Assembly (NCBI RefSeq): GCF_001434255.1
Contig: NZ_AZEY01000029.1
Coordinates: 1 to 64,000 of the forward strand
DNA: 64,000 bases
Source: Lentilactobacillus diolivorans DSM 14421
GTDB taxonomy: Bacteria; Bacillota; Bacilli; Lactobacillales; Lactobacillaceae
Direction of reading: 5' to 3'
Translations under genes and position numbers: made by a program
Shown: positions 26,393 to 34,733 of the stretch, in pieces
Layout: every line of letters starts with the position of its first letter
Position numbering within the stretch: position 1 is the stretch's first letter
The notes under the pieces: model-generated
Seen by the model: only the letters and a program-made list of their open reading frames with translations
Told to the model about the DNA's origin: nothing
Database searches by the model: none

Positions 26393-27418
26393 TCAATATG
26401 AATAAATATCTCTTACTTCTACAGTGGTTCCGGTGTTGTATGACTTTTTGGCAGCTTCAGCCAATCTAATAGCTTTAATACCATCTGTAAAAGTACAAAC
26501 CACTTTGTGTTTACCTTGAACAGCGCCAAAGAATGAACGCAATTCATTGAAATATGCTTCATTATATCTTTGCAGGAAAAAGTATTCCGGATTATCCCTG
26601 GTTGTACCATTGCTGGATGCATATGTGAGCTCAGACTCGGGAACATTTCCCGCGAGGGCTACACCGTTTGATCCAAACAATTCAATTCGTTGATCGTAAC
26701 CATAAACGGCTTGACGTGAATTATCAATTACGCCTAACATTCCGTTACTAAATTTCAGATTGATGATAGCTGTGTCAATATCATTGTATTTTGATATTTT
26801 ATCGTCAATTAATATATTTCCACTCACAAAAACAGATTTAACTTCATTGCCACTTATGAATCGAGCCATATCAAAGTCGTGAATTGTCATATCCATGAAT
26901 ATTCCACCAGAATGAGCAACATAATCATAAGACGGTGGCTCTGGATCACGGGATGTGATTTTTAGAATTTGTGGACGACCAATTTTTCCTTCATTTCTAC
27001 AATCAACAATACGCATAAAACTTTTATCAAAACGTCTATTGAATCCAACTTGAAATTTGACAGCCTGATCGGTAACTGTTTTAAAGGCATCGATGATATC
27101 TTTATTGTTAAACCCCACAGGTTTCTCACAAAAAATATCTTTACCGGCTAAGGCTGCATCTTTAATCATTTGTGGATGTAAATCTGTTGGAACACAAATC
27201 AAGACTGCTTTGATGTTTGGATCCGACAAAACTTCTTGATAGTTCGTAGTAAAGTTTGAAACATCTGGATATTTTTCTTTCCAACTATCGTCAAAACGAA
27301 TATCACAAATTGTTTTTAACTGAACATCAGACATTCTTCGCAGATTCTTATAATGAACATTACCAATTCTCCCTGCACCAATTAATCCAATAACAAGTTT
27401 TTTATTGTGAAAATCCAT
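26393..27418 (-). CDS. Gfo/Idh/MocA oxidoreductase, inositol 2-dehydrogenase family
   Basis: 341-residue NAD(P)-dependent dehydrogenase. LIGAGRIGNVHYKNL binds the cofactor, CEKPVGF holds the catalytic Lys, and TSRDPEPPSYDYV plus TIHDFDMARF mark the branch of inositol dehydrogenases found in rhizobia and lactobacilli. Compared with IolG, the second active-site His position reads Arg. It is the first gene of the leftward unit, with AAAGGAGG before the start. Substrate among inositol isomers is not determinable from sequence. Confidence 0.83.
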   Translation of the reverse strand: MDFHNKKLVIGLIGAGRIGNVHYKNLRRMSDVQLKTICDIRFDDSWKEKYPDVSNFTTNYQEVLSDPNIKAVLICVPTDLHPQMIKDAALAGKDIFCEKPVGFNNKDIIDAFKTVTDQAVKFQVGFNRRFDKSFMRIVDCRNEGKIGRPQILKITSRDPEPPSYDYVAHSGGIFMDMTIHDFDMARFISGNEVKSVFVSGNILIDDKISKYNDIDTAIINLKFSNGMLGVIDNSRQAVYGYDQRIELFGSNGVALAGNVPESELTYASSNGTTRDNPEYFFLQRYNEAYFNELRSFFGAVQGKHKVVCTFTDGIKAIRLAEAAKKSYNTGTTVEVRDIYSY

Positions 27419-27750
27419 ACATTAGATCCTCCTTTCTTCTTAGAGCTTATTTGGATGGAGACGAAATTAATTAGTGAGCAATCAAAAGTGAAAAACGGAT
27501 TTTTGATTTGAAATAGTTGTCATTTAGTTATCGTCTTCACAAATGCATGATAACAGCCGTAACGAGGTTTGTAAAGAGAAAACTTGTTTTTTATTTTTAA
27601 AATGAAATCGCTTTCTACCTTTGATTTGACTTTCACATGCAGTTGTGAAATAATCGCATCGTAGAGTTAGCCTATCTCTAAAACTACATTTTTGTTATTT
27701 TATTTATGGATACATGTGCGGATGATCACTTTTGAAAGGGGAAGCTTATT
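27419..27750. promoter_or_regulatory. Divergent control region of the inositol cluster
   Basis: No gene. A cre-like TGAAATCGCTTTCT lies at 27603-27616 (last base off consensus). The rightward promoter is TTGACT (27626-27631), 17 bp, AATAAT (27649-27654). The leftward promoter is not obvious. No regulator gene is present in the cluster. Confidence 0.6.
27631..27650. promoter_or_regulatory. Palindromic operator inside the promoter spacer
   Basis: Perfect inverted repeat TTTCACA-N6-TGTGAAA lying between the -35 and -10 boxes of the rightward promoter, where a bound repressor would exclude polymerase. The cognate protein is unknown. Confidence 0.62.
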
Positions 27751-28773
27751 ATGAAGAATATTGATGCTGGAATAATTGGTCTTGGACGTTTAGGGTCGGT
27801 TCATGCAAAACATTTAATTGAGAAAATTCAGGGGGTTAATTTAATCTCAGCGTGTGCGTTAGACGATGAACAGCTTAAATGGGCTCACGATTCCTTGGGA
27901 ATTCCAGGTATCTATAAAGATTACAGAAAAATGATAGATACAGAAGATCTAGATGCTATTTTTATTGTTGCCCCAACAGGGTTTCATCCAGAGATGACTG
28001 AATATGCACTTAACGCTGGATTGCATGTTTTTTGTGAGAAACCTTTAGGTCTCGACATGACAGAAGTTAATGGTATGACGCAAGCAATTAAAAATCATCC
28101 TAAACAGATATTTCAGACTGGATTTATGCGACGATTTGATGCTTCATACCAGTACGCTAAACGCATGGTAGATAATGGAGAAATCGGGAAAATCATTTAT
28201 ATGCGTGGCTACGGCATTGATCCAATTTCAGGAATGGCAAGCTTTACTAAATTTGCAAGTGAAGCTGATAGTGGTGGAATATTTGTTGATATGAATATTC
28301 ATGATGTGGACTTAATTAGATGGTTTACAGGGCACGAACCCATCAAAACATGGGCGTTGGGCAGTAATATTGCTGCACCCGAATTAAAAAAGATTGGAGA
28401 ATATGAGACGGGTGTTGCCCAATTGCAGCTCGACAATGGAGTAATAGCAACCTTGCTTGGCGGCAGACACGCGGCACATGGCAATCAGGTTGAATTGGAA
28501 ATCATGGGTTCAAATGGCTGGATTCGGGTTGGTGAAATTCCTGAGAAAAATTTGGTTACTGTTTTTAACGAACATGGTGTCGTTCGTCCGGCAATGCAAA
28601 GCTTTTCCGAAAGATTTAATACAGCATTTACTGTTGAGCTACAAGACTTTATTAACAATATTCAAAATGGAACACAACCCGAAGCAACAGTCAACGATGG
28701 AATTAGAGCATTAACAATTGCAAAAGCTTGTCAACAATCTGCTGACTCAGGTGAAATTGTTGATATTCCTTAA
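27751..28773 (+). CDS. Gfo/Idh/MocA oxidoreductase
   Basis: 340-residue dehydrogenase, first gene of the rightward unit. GIIGLGRLGSVHAKHL binds NAD(P), CEKPLGLD carries the catalytic Lys, and MNIHDVDLIRWF is the active-site helix. The segment RGYGIDPISGMASF replaces the TSRDP stretch of its neighbours, and it is the most divergent of the five. This resembles the IolX/IolW-type scyllo-inositol dehydrogenases, but substrate is an inference. AAAGGGG precedes the ATG. Confidence 0.82.
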   Translation: MKNIDAGIIGLGRLGSVHAKHLIEKIQGVNLISACALDDEQLKWAHDSLGIPGIYKDYRKMIDTEDLDAIFIVAPTGFHPEMTEYALNAGLHVFCEKPLGLDMTEVNGMTQAIKNHPKQIFQTGFMRRFDASYQYAKRMVDNGEIGKIIYMRGYGIDPISGMASFTKFASEADSGGIFVDMNIHDVDLIRWFTGHEPIKTWALGSNIAAPELKKIGEYETGVAQLQLDNGVIATLLGGRHAAHGNQVELEIMGSNGWIRVGEIPEKNLVTVFNEHGVVRPAMQSFSERFNTAFTVELQDFINNIQNGTQPEATVNDGIRALTIAKACQQSADSGEIVDIP

Positions 28774-28847
28774 TAAGTTTTAAATTATTAAAGATTGAAA
28801 AAGGATTTGAATCATAGCTGAATATAGGGAAGAAAGAGGACAATGTG

Positions 28848-30257
28848 ATGAATAATTCAAACGACAAAAGTCCATCATCCTATAATTCTTCGGCGGTAGG
28901 CAATTTAAAAAAAATTGCACTGCTTTCGACTTTTGGGGGACTTTTATTTGGTATTGATACAGGTGTAATTAATGGTGCGTTAACCTTTATGGCATCACCA
29001 AACGAATTAAATCTGACCTCAACTGATGAAGGCTTAGTGACTAGTGGGATTACATTAGGTGCTGCATTTGGAGCAATTTCCGCTGGAAGATTGTCAGATC
29101 ACTATGGACGTCGGAGAGTTTTACGATATTTGTCGATTATTTTTATTGTTTTTACAACTGCTTGTGCGCTTGCTCCCAATGCTGTGACGATGATACTTTT
29201 TCGCTTTTGCTTGGGCCTTGCTGTGGGGGGAGCGTCGGTTATAGTTCCAACATTTTTATCTGAATTGTCAACACCATCTACTCGAGGAAGACTAGTTACA
29301 CAAAATGAACTGATGATAACTGGTGGACAATTAACCGCATTTACAGTCAATGCTGTATTAGGAGTCATGCTAGGAGATAATCCACACATTTGGCGTTGGA
29401 TGATTGCATTCGGTATAATTCCTTCTATTTGTTTATTGGTTGCAATGTTTATTGTCCCTGAATCACCACGATGGTTAATTATGAAGGGGAATACACAAAG
29501 AGCCTCCACTACTTTACGAAAAATTAGATCGACTGGTGACGAAGTAATCAAAGAAATTAGTCAAATCAAGATGGTGATTAAAGAAGAAAAACAAACAAAA
29601 CAGGCGAAATTTCGTGATTTGAAAACACCATGGATTCGTAAATTAGTTTTAATTGGTACTGGTATTGGAATTATGCAACAAGTTATAGGCATTAACATTA
29701 TGATGTATTATGGCACAACTATTTTAGTGCAGTCTGGATTCGGCCATCAGGCTGCCTTAGTTGCAAACATTTTTAATGGATTAGTTTCAACTATTGCAAC
29801 GTATATTGGGATGACGTTAATGAACCGTGTGAACAGACGGAAAATGTTGCTTGTTGGTATCACCGGAACGGGATCTGCGCTACTAGCAATTGCGGTTATT
29901 TCTAGGATGTTTGCAAACTCAGCGATTTTGCCATTTTTGGTTATTATTACGACGATGATCTTTCTTGGATTTTTTCAAGGATGTATTTCTCCAACGACAT
30001 GGTTATTAATGTCGGAGATCTTTCCACAAAACATTCGAGGACTAGGAATGGGGATTTCAACTTTCTTCCTCTGGATGGGTAACTTTGTAGTTGGATTTAT
30101 TTTTCCAATTTTATTATCTAAAATTGGACTTTCGGCAACGTTTATAGTTTTCGTTTTGTGTAATATAGTTTCGTTTTGGTTTGCGTGGAAATTTGCACCT
30201 GAGACGAGAGGAAAATCTTTGGAGCAAATTCAGATGGAATTTAAATATGATAAATAA
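28848..30257 (+). CDS. Sugar-porter MFS transporter, second copy (IolT-like)
   Basis: 469-residue 12-helix porter of the same family as the leftward one: GIDTGVINGAL in helix 1, DHYGRRRVL, VPESPRWLI, QQVIGINIMMYYG and APETRGKSLEQ. Start 28848 follows AAAGAGGA by seven bases; the GTG at 28845 is adjacent. It lies between dehydrogenase genes in one rightward transcript. Two porters in one locus may handle different inositol isomers, or one may export an oxidised product. Confidence 0.86.
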   Translation: MNNSNDKSPSSYNSSAVGNLKKIALLSTFGGLLFGIDTGVINGALTFMASPNELNLTSTDEGLVTSGITLGAAFGAISAGRLSDHYGRRRVLRYLSIIFIVFTTACALAPNAVTMILFRFCLGLAVGGASVIVPTFLSELSTPSTRGRLVTQNELMITGGQLTAFTVNAVLGVMLGDNPHIWRWMIAFGIIPSICLLVAMFIVPESPRWLIMKGNTQRASTTLRKIRSTGDEVIKEISQIKMVIKEEKQTKQAKFRDLKTPWIRKLVLIGTGIGIMQQVIGINIMMYYGTTILVQSGFGHQAALVANIFNGLVSTIATYIGMTLMNRVNRRKMLLVGITGTGSALLAIAVISRMFANSAILPFLVIITTMIFLGFFQGCISPTTWLLMSEIFPQNIRGLGMGISTFFLWMGNFVVGFIFPILLSKIGLSATFIVFVLCNIVSFWFAWKFAPETRGKSLEQIQMEFKYDK

Positions 30258-30286
30258 CTATATAAAATAAAAGGGGATTTTTAATT

Positions 30287-31309
30287 ATGGAAACAATTAA
30301 AGCTGGAGTAATTGGTTTAGGAAGAGCTGGGCAGATGCATTTGCACAATTTGATGACAATTCCAGAAATTGATATTCTTCAAGTGGCTGATGTGTTTATT
30401 GATAAATTTTCTGACAAAATTAGTGATTTAGGATTTACTAACCAGACATCAGATTACCATGATATATTAAACAATCCTGAAATAAATACGGTTTTTGTTT
30501 TTACTTCAACTGATACCCATGAGCAGATTGTAACTGATGCAGCAAATGCTGGGAAAAATATTTTTTGTGAAAAGCCTCTTAGTATGGATACTAATGAGGA
30601 AGCAAGTGCTAATGTTTTAAAAGCTGTTAAGGAAAACCACGTAAAGTTACAAATTGGATTTAACCGTAGAATGGACCCTCAATTTCATAATATCTATGAG
30701 CAGGTACGTTCTGGTAAAATTGGAACCCCCCAAGTTGTAAAAGTAACGTCTAGAGATCCTGATTTATTACCTCATGATTTAATTCAACGAATTGGCGGTC
30801 TTCTATTTGATTTTACAATGCATGATTTTGACATTGCACGATATATGATGGGCTCAAATATTACAGAAGTATATGCTAAAGGAGGAACGTTAATTGACCC
30901 AACATTGAAAGAAATAAATGATATTGATACATTAGCTTTAGTCGTTCAATTTGAAAATGGTGCTTATGGTTTAATTGATAATAGTCGAAAAGCGGTCTAT
31001 GGATATGATCAACGAGTTGAAGTATTTGGGTCTGCAGGAATGTTAAAAGCTGAAAATGTTTCTAATTCAACTGTTGAACTATATACAAAGGATAATGAAA
31101 CGAAGAAAAATCCATTACCTATTTTTACACAACGATACAAGGAAGCATACACAATTGAAATGAAAGCATTTGTTCAATCATTGCTGAATGGGGCACCACT
31201 GGTTGCGACAGGTGAAGATGTAATTATGGCACAGCGAGCAGCAATTGCAGCTCAAAAGTCGATAAAATCTGGCAAGCCAGTTAAAGTTGACCCGGTATTT
31301 AAATTATAA
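30287..31309 (+). CDS. Gfo/Idh/MocA oxidoreductase, tandem paralogue 1
   Basis: 340-residue dehydrogenase: GVIGLGRAGQMHLHNL, CEKPLSM, TSRDPDLLPHDLIQRIGG and TMHDFDIARYMMGSNITEVYAKGGT. From that last stretch onward it is nearly identical in pattern to the next gene, so the pair arose by duplication. AAAGGGG lies upstream of the ATG. Acts in the cytoplasm on a polyol or inositol; exact substrate unknown. Confidence 0.83.
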   Translation: METIKAGVIGLGRAGQMHLHNLMTIPEIDILQVADVFIDKFSDKISDLGFTNQTSDYHDILNNPEINTVFVFTSTDTHEQIVTDAANAGKNIFCEKPLSMDTNEEASANVLKAVKENHVKLQIGFNRRMDPQFHNIYEQVRSGKIGTPQVVKVTSRDPDLLPHDLIQRIGGLLFDFTMHDFDIARYMMGSNITEVYAKGGTLIDPTLKEINDIDTLALVVQFENGAYGLIDNSRKAVYGYDQRVEVFGSAGMLKAENVSNSTVELYTKDNETKKNPLPIFTQRYKEAYTIEMKAFVQSLLNGAPLVATGEDVIMAQRAAIAAQKSIKSGKPVKVDPVFKL

Positions 31310-31359
31310 TTATTGATGTAATAAAATTACTAATAAATTGATAAAGGAGAATATGTAAA

Positions 31360-32385
31360 ATGGCAATGGATAAGATTAATGTTGGTTTAATTGGTGTGGG
31401 TAGACAAGGAACAAATCATTATAATAATTTATTATCGATGCCAAATGTTAATTTGGAATATATCTGTGATTTAAAAGTCGATGAAAGTTGGAAAAAGAAA
31501 TTTCAAAATATTCCTCATGTGGTAAAAGATTATCATGAGGTTTTGAACGATCCTAGCATTCAAGCGGTTATGGTTGTGACATCGACCGACTCACATGCAC
31601 AAATTGTTCTTGATGCTGCAAAAGCACATAAAAATATTTTTTGTGAGAAACCCTTTAGTATGAATACACCTGAAGATAAAATTCGTGATATTTTACATGT
31701 TGTAAAAGATAACGGTGTAAAATTACAAATGGGGTTTAATCGACGAATGGATCCACAATTCCAAGAAGTTTATCAAGGGGTACGTGCTGGTCAAATCGGT
31801 GACCCTCAGATTGTAAAAACAACGTCTCGAGATCCATTCGTCTTAGATAAAGAATTAATTAAGCGGATTGGTGGACTGCCATGGGATTTTACAATTCATG
31901 ATTTGGATTTGGCTCGATATATGATGGGATCAAACATTACAGAAGTGTATGCAAAAGGTGGAACTTTAATTGATCCTACTCTAAAAGAAATTGGTGATGT
32001 CGATACGATTGCGCTCGTATTAGAATTTGAAAATGGTGCATTTGGACTTATTGATAATTCTAGGCAAGCCGTGTATGGGTACGATAATCGTGTGGAGGTC
32101 TTTGGATCAAAAGGAATGCTTAAAGCAGAAAATGTGTCAGGATCAACGGTTGAATTATATACTAAGGAAAATGAAACTCAAAAAAATCCATTACCAATAT
32201 TTACTCAACGTTATCACCAAGCATATGTAGATGAAGTTAATAGCTTCTTTAAATCAATTATTGAAAATAAGCCAGTAGTTGCTGATGGTGTTGACGCAAT
32301 TATGGCTCAACGTGCTGTTATTGCGGTTGATGAATCGATCAAGACTGGAAAGCCTATCAAAGTTGACCCACATTTTACATTGTAA
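31360..32385 (+). CDS. Gfo/Idh/MocA oxidoreductase, tandem paralogue 2
   Basis: 341 residues, partner of the preceding duplicate: GLIGVGRQGTNHYNNL, CEKPFSM, TSRDPFVLDKELIKRIGG, TIHDLDLARYMMG, and shared ends FTQRY and KxDPxF. Differences cluster in the N-terminal half and the loop after TSRDP, the likely substrate side. Last gene of the rightward unit, followed by a terminator. AAAGGAG lies 12 bases before the ATG. Confidence 0.83.
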   Translation: MAMDKINVGLIGVGRQGTNHYNNLLSMPNVNLEYICDLKVDESWKKKFQNIPHVVKDYHEVLNDPSIQAVMVVTSTDSHAQIVLDAAKAHKNIFCEKPFSMNTPEDKIRDILHVVKDNGVKLQMGFNRRMDPQFQEVYQGVRAGQIGDPQIVKTTSRDPFVLDKELIKRIGGLPWDFTIHDLDLARYMMGSNITEVYAKGGTLIDPTLKEIGDVDTIALVLEFENGAFGLIDNSRQAVYGYDNRVEVFGSKGMLKAENVSGSTVELYTKENETQKNPLPIFTQRYHQAYVDEVNSFFKSIIENKPVVADGVDAIMAQRAVIAVDESIKTGKPIKVDPHFTL

Positions 32386-32420
32386 CTATTTATGATAATG
32401 GGAAAAATAGTAGCATGAAA

Positions 32421-32462
32421 AAAAGGAACACTCAGGATGAAATTTCTGGGTGTTCCCTTTTC
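32421..32462. terminator. Intrinsic terminator between convergent genes
   Basis: GGAACACTCAG (32425-32435) pairs with CTGGGTGTTCC (32446-32456) with one G-U pair, flanked by A-rich sequence on the left and TTTTC on the right; can serve both directions. Confidence 0.83.
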
Positions 32463-32496
32463 AACTTTAAGGGTATTATCGTTTGAAAATATTGAT

Positions 32497-33447
32497 TTAT
32501 GAATTCAGTGATACTACAACTTTTCCGTTATGTTTGCCAGTTGCGACATAGTCTTGACCCATACGAACGTTTTCGAGTGTAAAATCTAACGTTTTATCAA
32601 TACGGGTGTGTAATTGATTATTTCTAATCATTAATGTAATTGCAGCAAATGCGTCACTATCATAATATTTTTTCTCCGGAACGTATTCTTTCAAAATAAT
32701 ATTTTTAGGAATTTTAGTCAGAGTTGGAACGTGAGTTAATGTAACAAAAGTACCGCCATCGTGGACTAAATTTACACCGGTCACTGCGCCTTTACCAAAA
32801 TTAGATGCATCAATAACTATATCCATTTGACTAGTTAGCGGATGCATTACTTTTGGACTAGATATTTCATCAATCGAGATGAACTCATTGGCACCAATCG
32901 ATAACACATATGCTTTTGTGTCTTGTCTATCGATTGCTACAACATCTAGGCCATAAGCCTTTGCCATCTGAACAACCATAGATCCAACACCACCTGAAGC
33001 TCCAAAGACAGCAATTTTTTGGCCAGAACGAGCCTGGGCAGAATGAATTAAGACGTTGTAGGCAGTAATACCAGATAACGGTAACCCTGCAGCTTCGTGA
33101 AGACTATACTGACTTGGACGAAGGCCAATATGATCACTCGAAACACGAAAGTATTCAGCATAGGTACCATAACCGGCATGAGCAATTATTTCATCACCAA
33201 CGTGAAAGTTATTAACGTTGGTGCCAACTTTAACAATTGAGCCTACTGCATCTGTTCCCAGTATCATCGGAAACAATAGAATCACCGAGTTCTTAAATTG
33301 TCCTTCTCTAATAGCAACGTCAAGTGGATTAATAGCAAATGCTTCAGTTTTGACTAACACTTCATTTGTAGCGATTTGTGGGATGTCAGTGTTGAGTTCT
33401 TGTAGCATTTTTGAATCACCGTATTGATTAATTCCGATTGCTTTCAC
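32497..33447 (-). CDS. Zinc-independent medium-chain dehydrogenase (quinone oxidoreductase-like)
   Basis: 316-residue NADP-type oxidoreductase of the MDR superfamily. INPLDVAIREG and LGTDAVGSIVKVG are the N-terminal GroES-like domain, GASGGVGSMVVQMAK is the cofactor loop, and the zinc ligands are absent as in quinone/enone reductases. The start is a GTG at 33447, nine bases after GGAGG; longer frames lack a site. Divergent from the AEC permease with only 60 bp between. Substrate unknown. Confidence 0.83.
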   Translation of the reverse strand: MKAIGINQYGDSKMLQELNTDIPQIATNEVLVKTEAFAINPLDVAIREGQFKNSVILLFPMILGTDAVGSIVKVGTNVNNFHVGDEIIAHAGYGTYAEYFRVSSDHIGLRPSQYSLHEAAGLPLSGITAYNVLIHSAQARSGQKIAVFGASGGVGSMVVQMAKAYGLDVVAIDRQDTKAYVLSIGANEFISIDEISSPKVMHPLTSQMDIVIDASNFGKGAVTGVNLVHDGGTFVTLTHVPTLTKIPKNIILKEYVPEKKYYDSDAFAAITLMIRNNQLHTRIDKTLDFTLENVRMGQDYVATGKHNGKVVVSLNS

Positions 33448-33507
33448 AATAAGTTTCCTCCTTAATTTGCTAAGGCACATTTTATAAATATGAAAAGAGG
33501 TTATACC

Positions 33508-34494
33508 ATGCTCTCAGTCTTTTTAGTTTCAATCCGTAGTGTGCTTATTATTATAACTATAATTGTAATCGGTTTCATTTTAGAAAAAATAAATATGTTT
33601 AATGCAAGCTTTTCTGGTAACATATCAAAACTAATTATTAATATTGCCCTGCCACTATCAATATTTTTGTCCACCCAAAAGTATATAACACACGATAACA
33701 TTGTTATTCTTTCATATGGAACTGGATTAATAATGATTGCAATATTGATTTGCTTTTTATTATCAGCTATAGTTTCTAAATTATTAAATTTACCTCCCCA
33801 AAGAACTGCTTTGTTTATTAATGGATTTGTCAACTCAAATACATTATTTGTTGGATTACCTCTAAACATAGCCTTATTTGGTAATTCAAGTTTACCATAC
33901 TTTTTAGCATATTTTATTGCTAACACAATAGCAACATGGGGAATTGGAGTTAAAATCATTAATAATTCTTCTTTAAGTAAAAGCGTTTCAAATAATGAAG
34001 GAGATTCTAAATCTAACCGGTTTCTAAAAATTTTGACTCCTCCCATGTGGGGATTCATGCTGGGATTAATATTCTTCTTATTTAATTTATCATTGCCAGA
34101 TTTTTTGACAACATCATTTGGCTACCTATCAAATCTGGTTACGCCACTCTCTCTTTTGTTTTTGGGCTTGGTTCTTGGGAATACTAAATTGAGTAAGTTA
34201 AAGCTTGAAAGTGTCGACCTGTTTGCACAACTTGGGAAGTTTGTTATTTCCCCATTAATTATGTTTTTGATAATCTTTATAAGTCAAAAACTCGGGTTCT
34301 TTTATCTGAACACAACCTTTAAAGAGACACTAATCATTCAATCTGCCACGCCAATGCTGACATTATTGCCGATGCTAGCAGAACAAGCCAAATTAGATGT
34401 TTCATTTTCTACACGAATTTTAACAGAAAGTATTCTAATCTTTCCAGTAATAGTTGTGTTACTTATGACTTGCTTTGAGGTAATACCATTTTAA
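33508..34494 (+). CDS. AEC (auxin efflux carrier) family permease
   Basis: 328-residue membrane protein with about ten hydrophobic segments in two halves. NTLFVGLPLNIALFG and the C-terminal SATPMLTLLPMLAEQ are AEC family marks. In lactobacilli such carriers move malate or other organic acids. ATG 33508 follows AGAGG by eight bases. The gene is strikingly AT-rich: 11 of 60 bases are G or C at 33541-33600. Confidence 0.83.
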   Translation: MLSVFLVSIRSVLIIITIIVIGFILEKINMFNASFSGNISKLIINIALPLSIFLSTQKYITHDNIVILSYGTGLIMIAILICFLLSAIVSKLLNLPPQRTALFINGFVNSNTLFVGLPLNIALFGNSSLPYFLAYFIANTIATWGIGVKIINNSSLSKSVSNNEGDSKSNRFLKILTPPMWGFMLGLIFFLFNLSLPDFLTTSFGYLSNLVTPLSLLFLGLVLGNTKLSKLKLESVDLFAQLGKFVISPLIMFLIIFISQKLGFFYLNTTFKETLIIQSATPMLTLLPMLAEQAKLDVSFSTRILTESILIFPVIVVLLMTCFEVIPF

Positions 34495-34620
34495 TAGTGC
34501 TTCTATACACAATGTCTAAAAAATATCATTTAAATTCCCTTGTTATTTCAATAAAATACTGTTATGCCAGGTGCTTACCGGATGGAAATATTGTGATTAA
34601 AATAATTAGCCCCAAACCCA

Positions 34621-34650
34621 TTGCATTTTGTAAACGATTTCATTTATAAT
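34621..34650 (+). promoter_or_regulatory. Promoter of the GPH symporter gene
   Basis: TTGCAT (34621-34626), 18-bp spacer, TATAAT (34645-34650). Confidence 0.72.
34629..34642 (+). promoter_or_regulatory. CcpA cre site
   Basis: TGTAAACGATTTCA matches TGWAANCGNTNNCA at every position and lies in the spacer of the symporter promoter, so glucose should repress transcription. Confidence 0.75.
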
Positions 34651-34670
34651 GGTCACAGTTTTAAAAACAT

Positions 34671-34696
34671 GTTTTGCAAAACGGATTTATAAAATG
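34671..34696. promoter_or_regulatory. Putative ROK-repressor operator, symporter side
   Basis: GTTTTGCAAAAC (perfect 12-bp palindrome), two bases, then ATTTATAAAATG. The same 26-bp arrangement recurs at 37612-37637 before the dehydrogenase gene. It begins about 21 bases after the -10 box, as at the other site. Confidence 0.72.
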
Positions 34697-34733
34697 CAAT
34701 TGTTAAATTAGATAAATGAACGGGGTGTAGATT

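Noticed and set aside
24397-32385. Glycoside 3-oxidation or C-deglycosylation cluster (several Gfo/Idh/MocA enzymes with a TIM-barrel lyase)
   Set aside because: The TIM-barrel protein follows the IolE pattern along its whole length and one dehydrogenase follows IolG, so inositol is the better reading; not fully excluded for the other dehydrogenases.
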